Shown here: piece after piece, positions 59,017 through 64,000 of the stretch
Layout of the letters: each line of letters begins with the position of its first letter
Position numbering within the stretch: the stretch's first letter is position 1
The notes under the pieces: model-generated
Seen by the model: only the letters and a program-made list of their open reading frames with translations
Told to the model about the DNA's origin: nothing
Database searches by the model: none
Assembly (NCBI GenBank): GCA_910583795.1
Contig: CAJTZQ010000002.1
Coordinates: 26,555-90,554 of the forward strand
Reading direction: 5' to 3'
Source of the DNA: an uncultured Muribaculaceae bacterium
Lineage (GTDB): Bacteria; Bacteroidota; Bacteroidia; Bacteroidales; Muribaculaceae
Length of the DNA: 64,000 nt
Program-made: the position numbers and the translations under genes

Positions 59017-61017
59017 ATGGAAGAAGTATCAATCAAAATATCGGAATCCCCTGTCGAAGATTCGGCTTCACTCTCTGTCTCCGAGCCATCGGTCGAAGAC
59101 TCTGTCTCTGTTGCCGTTTCATCTGATTCAGAATCTCCCGATTCATCTTCCGTAATTGTTGATGCCGACACGGGTGAATCCGGATTTGAAACGGAAATCC
59201 TTGGCGATGGAATGCCTCCGGAAGATCTCCGCGAACCACGCGACAATTATTCCCATTATGCCGACCACACGTTTGAAAATAATGTCACGATTGCCGGCAC
59301 GCTCCGCACTAAGCGTTGGGTTCATCCTCACGGCTGCATATTCCAGACTTATGCAAAGCTGGTTGAGGAGTATCCGAATCCGGTCAAAGGTATGTGGGCG
59401 TTCGTGGGAACAGGATTTCCGGGTAAGGTGTGGATTTGTGAAGAGGATGGTGAATGGCGCGAAGCCGATACCAACACTTTTGGTCGTGAGGAAATTGAGG
59501 CACTACTTCAGGATTATGCCACTGAAGACTGGGTAAAGAAGGAAATCCGGAGATATCTGTCCGGTGATGGTGATGCATCGGTGGGCAGCTCTAAAGAAGC
59601 GGACCATGCCAAGGAGGCAGACCATGCTGATTTGGCTCATGACCTTGATCCCGATTCTCCTGTTCGCAAACAGTTCCTTTCCAGAAAGGACGATGACACT
59701 GCCGAAGGACGCATCAAGCTGATGAAGGGTGCCCACTTCGGTCAATTTATAGCCGGGCTTTATGGTGGCATCGGCGGAGCCGTAGACTCTCGGGGTAACG
59801 CCGAATTCGAGTCAGCCATAATCCGCACAGCCCTCACGGTCATGGAGCTGGTGATCAATCAGCAGTCCATACAGCAGGGCGATTCAATGTTTACCGAGGG
59901 CGACACGATTGAATCCGTAGAGCCGGACGGGCTTAACGAGGACGGAACACGCCGCTGGTGGGTCACAATCCGCCCACGCTACGACGGCTATGTCACAGCG
60001 ATCGTCCCAGGTATGGTCATCCGCGGTGTCGTCAACAATCTCTTCGACGCCGCCCTCCCGGGTGTCCCCGGATCATACTATACCTCCTTCATGCGCGTCA
60101 ACGGCGCCGAGCTCGGCACATCCGGCAACCGTCTCAACGTCACCCAATACGCCGACGACGAAGTCCCGGCAGGTATAAACTATCCCCCCTGCACACTCAT
60201 GACCCTGGCACGCTGGGGTCATCAGACGATCGACACACTCCAGCGACTATTCCGGATATCCTCACACGAAGGGTCTCTTGTCCGCTACGAAGGCATAACC
60301 AAACCGATCATTGACCTTTCCAACGTGGCTACCTTCATCGGTCGATGCCCCTCCGACTGGTTCTCCGACATCCCCGGCGTCAATCCCGGCGACGAGATAG
60401 CATATTTCAAGACGGTTATCGGCAACTTCATCCAGTTCACCCACCAGGGCAAACCCGTCCCCACGATAATCTACACAGGAGAATACGACCCGGAAAGGGA
60501 ATACCGCTTCGAATGCTGGGATTACAACGAGCAGACCGGCATCCGAACTTTCGTAACAGAAACATGCCTCTACGCAGGTTGTATCTGGATGTGCCAGAAA
60601 AACGGCATCAAGGGTGTCAAGCCATCCTACGGTGTCACATCATGGGCTTTTTACCAAGGCAATCCCGCTTTCGTCATCGACTTCGAGGAAAAGGTCATCG
60701 TCTACAACGAGCACACCCTCGACCTCTTCGGAGCCACGCTCACCCTCACGGCAACACTCTACAATCAGGACGTGCTCGACCAGATATCCCCGACAAATAT
60801 CTCATGGTTCCGCGAAAGCTACGACAAGGACGGTGTCCTCCGTGCCGCCTCCGACGCCCAGTGGGTACCCAACACCGACCGCGACAACAAGCGTCTCCTG
60901 CTCTCCAAGGCTGATTTCAGTTACGATGGCACCCCGATCTCAAAGATAACATTCATCTGCCGCGCCGCCATCGATGACACGAAGGTCTCCGAAGTCTCCA
61001 CCGAATTCCGCCTCTGA
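59017..61017 (+). CDS. Large tail or fibre protein
   Basis: 666 aa. Residues 1-60 are a Ser/Glu/Asp-rich low-complexity segment (SISISES-type). Then a beta-rich structural body: NYSHYADHTFENNVTIAGTLRTKRWVHPHG, GGIGGAVDSRGNAEFESAIIRTALTVMELVINQQ and GNFIQFTHQGKPVPTIIYTGEY. The TAPLRT/SRGxxxFExxIIR pattern resembles fibre or trunk proteins of Bacteroidetes prophages. Function inferred from composition and position. Confidence 0.6.
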   Translation: MEEVSIKISESPVEDSASLSVSEPSVEDSVSVAVSSDSESPDSSSVIVDADTGESGFETEILGDGMPPEDLREPRDNYSHYADHTFENNVTIAGTLRTKRWVHPHGCIFQTYAKLVEEYPNPVKGMWAFVGTGFPGKVWICEEDGEWREADTNTFGREEIEALLQDYATEDWVKKEIRRYLSGDGDASVGSSKEADHAKEADHADLAHDLDPDSPVRKQFLSRKDDDTAEGRIKLMKGAHFGQFIAGLYGGIGGAVDSRGNAEFESAIIRTALTVMELVINQQSIQQGDSMFTEGDTIESVEPDGLNEDGTRRWWVTIRPRYDGYVTAIVPGMVIRGVVNNLFDAALPGVPGSYYTSFMRVNGAELGTSGNRLNVTQYADDEVPAGINYPPCTLMTLARWGHQTIDTLQRLFRISSHEGSLVRYEGITKPIIDLSNVATFIGRCPSDWFSDIPGVNPGDEIAYFKTVIGNFIQFTHQGKPVPTIIYTGEYDPEREYRFECWDYNEQTGIRTFVTETCLYAGCIWMCQKNGIKGVKPSYGVTSWAFYQGNPAFVIDFEEKVIVYNEHTLDLFGATLTLTATLYNQDVLDQISPTNISWFRESYDKDGVLRAASDAQWVPNTDRDNKRLLLSKADFSYDGTPISKITFICRAAIDDTKVSEVSTEFRL

Positions 61018-61018
61018 C

Positions 61019-61048
61019 CATCAATTATCAATTATCAATTATCAATTG
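61019..61048. repeat. TTATCAA heptamer leader
   Basis: Four consecutive TTATCAA units upstream of ATG 61053. Confidence 0.75.
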
Positions 61049-61052
61049 AATC

Positions 61053-62147
61053 ATGATCCGCCACACATCAGTACTCCACAAGGATCTATCCGGTCTCGGG
61101 GTCACAATATCCCCGGCTGACAACGTCCCCCTCCATCAGATCTTTGACGAGGAGACGCAGTCATACATACCCGACCACTCGCTCATCCCCCTCATACTCG
61201 TGCCGGAACTGCAGTACGAGGGTGCCGACGTGTCCGCTGAGTACGAGGAGCGCGGATGGTGGAGAATCAACGCATCCGGAGCAGAGGAGCAGATCACAGC
61301 ATCAACAGCCGGACACACTCTCTATCCCACAGGATACCCCCTCGGTCTCAAGATAACGGCAAACCTCCCGTCCTCCCAATCCTGGAAATACGTTTTCCGC
61401 GTCAAGGCGAAAGGTGTGCGTGGAAGCGACACTGTCACACTCCGGACAAACATGGCGGCGTCCGCCGTCCCGTCTGTCGAGCTCGACTGCCCATCCGCTC
61501 TCAACTGGGATCCATTCGCCACCGATCATGACACACTTGTGATCACACCTGTCGTACACCGGCGCGGAAAGACATGCACAGTCCGTTGGCGCAAGATCGA
61601 TAATGGCGTTAAGCGTACAATCGTCTACACCGACTACGAAGACCTCGAGCTATCCCTGCCGGCTTACACCCCTCCGTCAGGAAGCTCACAACTCACAACA
61701 TACAACTCACAACCCATCGCCATTAACCGCCGGTGGATGGGGGACTCTGTCTCGCTCGTCTGCGAGCTCCTTGTCGGGTCAACCATAATGGATGAGAAAT
61801 ATGTCACCATCAACCGCCGCGTACCCCCGCACCGCGACGAGATCCTTGCCAACACATTCTTTGGCGGCAGTGACACCATCCACCACGCAAAGATCCAGGT
61901 ATTCAAGGAGCCGGGAGGATTGATTTCTGATCCATCCCAGGAACTGAAAATAGACTGGTACGATTGCGACTCGTCATCACCTGTATTTGTCGGCTCCGGA
62001 AACACACACGACTACCCACTCTCATCCTCCGCAGCCAAAAAAAATATAGGCGTAGAAGTCTCCGACCGCGGTCCCTGGTGCTGCCTGAAGGACTCATCCG
62101 GCAACTACATCACCGACTCCTCCGGCGCCGTCCTCCTCGCCCGATAA
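61053..62147 (+). CDS. Tail structural protein
   Basis: 364 aa, beta-rich. HKDLSGLGVTISPADNVPLHQIFDEETQSYIPDHSLIPLILVPEL then Ig-like strand pairs (TLRTNMAASAVPSVELDCPSALNW; KTCTVRWRKIDNGVKRTIVYTDYE). A typical minor tail or baseplate protein of this phage type. No named family. Confidence 0.55.
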   Translation: MIRHTSVLHKDLSGLGVTISPADNVPLHQIFDEETQSYIPDHSLIPLILVPELQYEGADVSAEYEERGWWRINASGAEEQITASTAGHTLYPTGYPLGLKITANLPSSQSWKYVFRVKAKGVRGSDTVTLRTNMAASAVPSVELDCPSALNWDPFATDHDTLVITPVVHRRGKTCTVRWRKIDNGVKRTIVYTDYEDLELSLPAYTPPSGSSQLTTYNSQPIAINRRWMGDSVSLVCELLVGSTIMDEKYVTINRRVPPHRDEILANTFFGGSDTIHHAKIQVFKEPGGLISDPSQELKIDWYDCDSSSPVFVGSGNTHDYPLSSSAAKKNIGVEVSDRGPWCCLKDSSGNYITDSSGAVLLAR

Positions 62148-62152
62148 TCCCT

Positions 62153-62201
62153 CTCAAAACTCACAACTCAAAACTCACAACTCAAATCTCACAACTCAAA
62201 T
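62153..62201 (+). repeat. CTCAMAA heptamer leader merging with a start codon
   Basis: Seven tandem units, CTCAAAA and CTCACAA alternating, then CTCAAAT; the AT of the last unit is the AT of ATG 62200. Confidence 0.8.
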
Positions 62202-62589
62202 GCAATACATCAAAGCCCCTAAAGCCTTAGCCGCCTACCTCGGTCTCCTCGACTCCAGATCAACATTCGCCGACGGCTCATACCTCCTCTGGGACCGCGA
62301 CCTTATGCGACTCTGCGGCTCCGGATCAATCGAGGAGCTTATCACGCAGGTAGGCTCCATAATCCTCACGGCACCTGAAGTCCGTGCCGAACAAAACGAG
62401 GAATGCGAGCCGCACCCACTTCCCCCCGTCACGCTCCCCGTCCTCCTCGAATACATGCAATCCCACGGCTACCCCCTCCCCGAATCCGATCCGCAAGAAG
62501 AGCAGCCCGAATCAGTCCAGCCCGAATCAGATACCGGCTCCAATCCCGAATCCGGTCCCGACACCAATCAGGAAGAAGAGCAAAAATAG
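62200..62589 (+). CDS. Small phage protein
   Basis: 129 aa. YIKAPKALAAYLGLLDSRSTFADGSYLLWDRDLMRL resembles small tail-chaperone-like or assembly proteins seen before fibre genes. The C-terminus is a Pro/Ser/Glu-rich repeat (ESDPQEEQPESVQPESDTG). Family B repeat 8 nt after its stop. Confidence 0.5.
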   Translation: MQYIKAPKALAAYLGLLDSRSTFADGSYLLWDRDLMRLCGSGSIEELITQVGSIILTAPEVRAEQNEECEPHPLPPVTLPVLLEYMQSHGYPLPESDPQEEQPESVQPESDTGSNPESGPDTNQEEEQK

Positions 62590-62597
62590 TTTCCGGT

Positions 62598-62628
62598 CTT
62601 GAGCGTGGTGCGCACGAAGTAAGCACAT
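62598..62628. repeat. Family B, copy 8 (intergenic)
   Basis: Identical to copy 1 over about 30 bp, 8 nt after a stop codon; followed by ACCAACG/ACCAAAG heptamers up to ATG 62677. Confidence 0.85.
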
Positions 62629-62631
62629 ATC

Positions 62632-62676
62632 ATCGACCAACGACCAACAACCAAAGACCAAAGACCACCAACCAAA
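62632..62676 (+). repeat. ACCAAMR heptamer leader
   Basis: ACCAACG, ACCAACA, ACCAAAG, ACCAAAG, ACCACCA units directly before the start at 62677. Confidence 0.7.
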
Positions 62677-63780
62677 ATGTCCACCGCCAGTCAATCACTA
62701 ACCCTAATCCGCGAGCTCGGGGGCGACATATACGCCCCCCTGATCACATGCACCATGGGCGACCTATTCCAGCGTTACGACGCCGACGGCGTCTATCCCG
62801 ACTGGGAGGCTGACCCCACCAAATGCCCCGTACTCACATACCACCTCGCATCATCCCTGATGCCAAATGGAGGTGAGACTGTCCCCGACAACATCCTCCT
62901 CTATTACGACGGCGTGCTCGTGCCCTTCAACGCCGGACAGACATTAAATGCCGCCACCGGAAACATCCCCGCCGGAATGTTCCGGATCAGCGGCGGCGGC
63001 ACCACACCATACCAGGTCAAGATCCTCAAAAACTTCTGCTCCAAGGGCACCGCGGCGCAGGCGGGTCACAACATAAAGATGTACGGCATTGTCGGTCTCA
63101 ACCGTTACCCCGCAAACATCCCCGTCGACATCCAGCCCCGCACCGAATCAGGCGAGGAAGTCCATATAATCGGCGAAGGCAACAATCCCTTCGTCGTCGA
63201 CCAGAACAAAGGAACATCCACCACACTCATTGCACAGGTATACTCCGGAGCAGTCCCACTCTCTGCACCCGGCAACCGCACGTTTAAGTGGGAAAAGCTG
63301 ACAGCCACCGGATGGGTAGTTGTCTCCGCGGCGGCGGTCAACAACACACGTCTCGTCGTAAAGGCATCCGACGTCGAGGCATACGCCGTCTACCGCGTGA
63401 CTGTTGTCCACGGCTCAGACACATACATGGACACGCAGTCGGTCATGGACTCCGGCGACCCCTTTTATGTCGGCATATCAGTCACCGACGGCACGGCGAC
63501 AGCGGAACCGACATTCCCGGTCTCCGCACCGGCTTCGGCAAAGCGCGTATTCACCGCTTCCCTCCTTGCACGCCGCTCCGGAGCCACGATACCGGCATAC
63601 ACCACCACCTGGCAGCTACAGCGCACCGACGGCACTATCCTAAACAACTCCGCGCTCCCCGCATACGGAATAATCGGCAAGTCCGACAAATCCAACTCCA
63701 TCTCCGTCCCTCTAAAATTCATGGACGACAACGGCGTCAAATCCCTCCAGGTCACAGCATTCGTCGAATTCACTTTGTGA
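62677..63780 (+). CDS. Tail or fibre structural protein
   Basis: 367 aa, beta-rich with an N-terminal virion-attachment-like part (ITCTMGDLFQRYDADGVYPDWEADPTKCP). Ig-like or carbohydrate-binding-like domains follow (VYSGAVPLSAPGNRTFKWEKLTATGWVVVS; ASLLARRSGATIPAYTTTWQLQRTDG). Probably part of the tail-fibre assembly. No named family. Confidence 0.55.
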   Translation: MSTASQSLTLIRELGGDIYAPLITCTMGDLFQRYDADGVYPDWEADPTKCPVLTYHLASSLMPNGGETVPDNILLYYDGVLVPFNAGQTLNAATGNIPAGMFRISGGGTTPYQVKILKNFCSKGTAAQAGHNIKMYGIVGLNRYPANIPVDIQPRTESGEEVHIIGEGNNPFVVDQNKGTSTTLIAQVYSGAVPLSAPGNRTFKWEKLTATGWVVVSAAAVNNTRLVVKASDVEAYAVYRVTVVHGSDTYMDTQSVMDSGDPFYVGISVTDGTATAEPTFPVSAPASAKRVFTASLLARRSGATIPAYTTTWQLQRTDGTILNNSALPAYGIIGKSDKSNSISVPLKFMDDNGVKSLQVTAFVEFTL

Positions 63781-63783
63781 AAT

Positions 63784-63861
63784 GGATAATTACCAATTAC
63801 CAATTACCAATTACCAATTATCAATTACCAATTATCAATTATCAATTACCAATTATCAATT
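63784..63861. repeat. TTAYCAA heptamer array
   Basis: About eleven tandem units of TTACCAA or TTATCAA, the longest array in the window, ending at the next start codon. Confidence 0.85.
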
Positions 63862-64000
63862 ATGCAGATCTCCGCATCCATCACCCTCTCCCGCCTTGAA
63901 AAAGGCGATAAAGGCGATAAAGGCGACACCGGCGAACCGGGAGTCCCCGGCAAGACATACAAGCCCGTACGCATACGCCTGTGGTCAAACATAGCCACCA
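63862..64000 (+). CDS. Collagen-like fibre protein, truncated by window edge
   Basis: The visible 46 codons read MQISASITLSRLEKGDKGDK..., a short head-like start followed by Gly-X-Y collagen repeats (GDKGDKGDTGEPGVPGK), as in trimeric phage fibres. The gene continues beyond 64000. Preceded by the TTAYCAA array. Confidence 0.6.
   Translation, partial: MQISASITLSRLEKGDKGDKGDTGEPGVPGKTYKPVRIRLWSNIAT

Larger units (their letters stand above)
7814..64000 (+). mobile_element. Temperate tailed-phage prophage, right end outside the window
   Basis: The region carries integrase, repressor/Cro/excisionase-like genes, RecT-like and nuclease genes, a replication protein, portal, terminase, scaffold, major capsid and tail genes in a coherent block. 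The left boundary must lie between the prfC stop (7813) and the integrase start (8012). The attR site and any lysis genes are not in view. No tail sheath or obvious tape-measure gene is seen; the portal and connector layout with large internal-protein genes is more podovirus-like (inference). Confidence 0.85.

Noticed and set aside
63784..63861. Possible CRISPR array
   Set aside because: Uniform 7-bp tandem units without spacers; not a CRISPR. No cas genes are present in the window.

Overview
The window looks like a Bacteroidales chromosome (Muribaculaceae- or Prevotella-like gut bacterium; inferred, not proven) carrying a large temperate phage. The organism guess rests on a TamL-type outer-membrane lipoprotein, a DUF4924 protein, TAnnTTTG promoter boxes, A-rich leaders mostly lacking Shine-Dalgarno sequences, and DUF4373, YopX and DUF1064 phage genes.

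Host part, about 1-7813: tamL-like gene (minus strand), acyl-ACP thioesterase, Fur-family regulator, an MBL-fold hydrolase coupled to a macro-like protein, a small membrane protein, a DUF4924 protein and prfC (release factor 3). This part looks ordinary.

Prophage, from between 7814 and 8011 to beyond the window end. A tyrosine integrase follows prfC directly and ends in a strong terminator. Next come an accessory block (9.2-12.0 kb: small unknown genes, a two-TM membrane protein, a lipoprotein) and the lysogeny switch (12.0-13.3 kb: S24/LexA-like repressor, 12-bp perfect dyad operator, Cro-like gene, excisionase-like HTH gene). The early module (13.3-25.6 kb) has tiny membrane or Cys-rich proteins, a tRNA-like gene with an abnormal anticodon arm, a RecT-like annealase, a PD-(D/E)XK nuclease fused to an FtsK-like ATPase, a DUF1064 nuclease, a DUF4373 replication protein, a C5-cytosine methyltransferase, a YopX protein and many very small overlapping genes. 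The virion module (25.6-64 kb) has a 942-aa structural protein, three tandem paralogues on the minus strand, two probable internal proteins, one 5,731-aa polyvalent protein (17.2 kb), portal, terminase (on the opposite strand), scaffold, major capsid protein, connector and a run of tail or fibre proteins. The last of these, collagen-like, runs off the edge. The right end of the prophage is not in view.

The most unusual signal is a set of dispersed short repeats confined, in this window, to the phage. Family A (about 38 bp, AAAAGC-NNN-GCTTTT hairpin, 7 copies), family B (31 bp, 8 copies), family C (TTCAGCCC-NNN-GGGCTGAA, 2 copies) and family D (GGACGCGA-NNNN-TCGCGTCC, 2 copies) lie just after stop codons or in intergenic gaps, but also in frame inside coding sequence. 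Most coding copies are in the giant gene, where they encode recurring linkers (AELSGSKAxLLPP, LERGAxEVST). Two small ORFs that look like genuine proteins also survive out of frame inside the giant gene. Together these suggest the giant polyvalent gene formed by fusing neighbouring genes, with old intergenic DNA now translated as interdomain linkers. Intergenic leaders are built of tandem 7-mers (CTCAMAA, TTAYCAA, ACCAAAG) or 10-mers ending at start codons.
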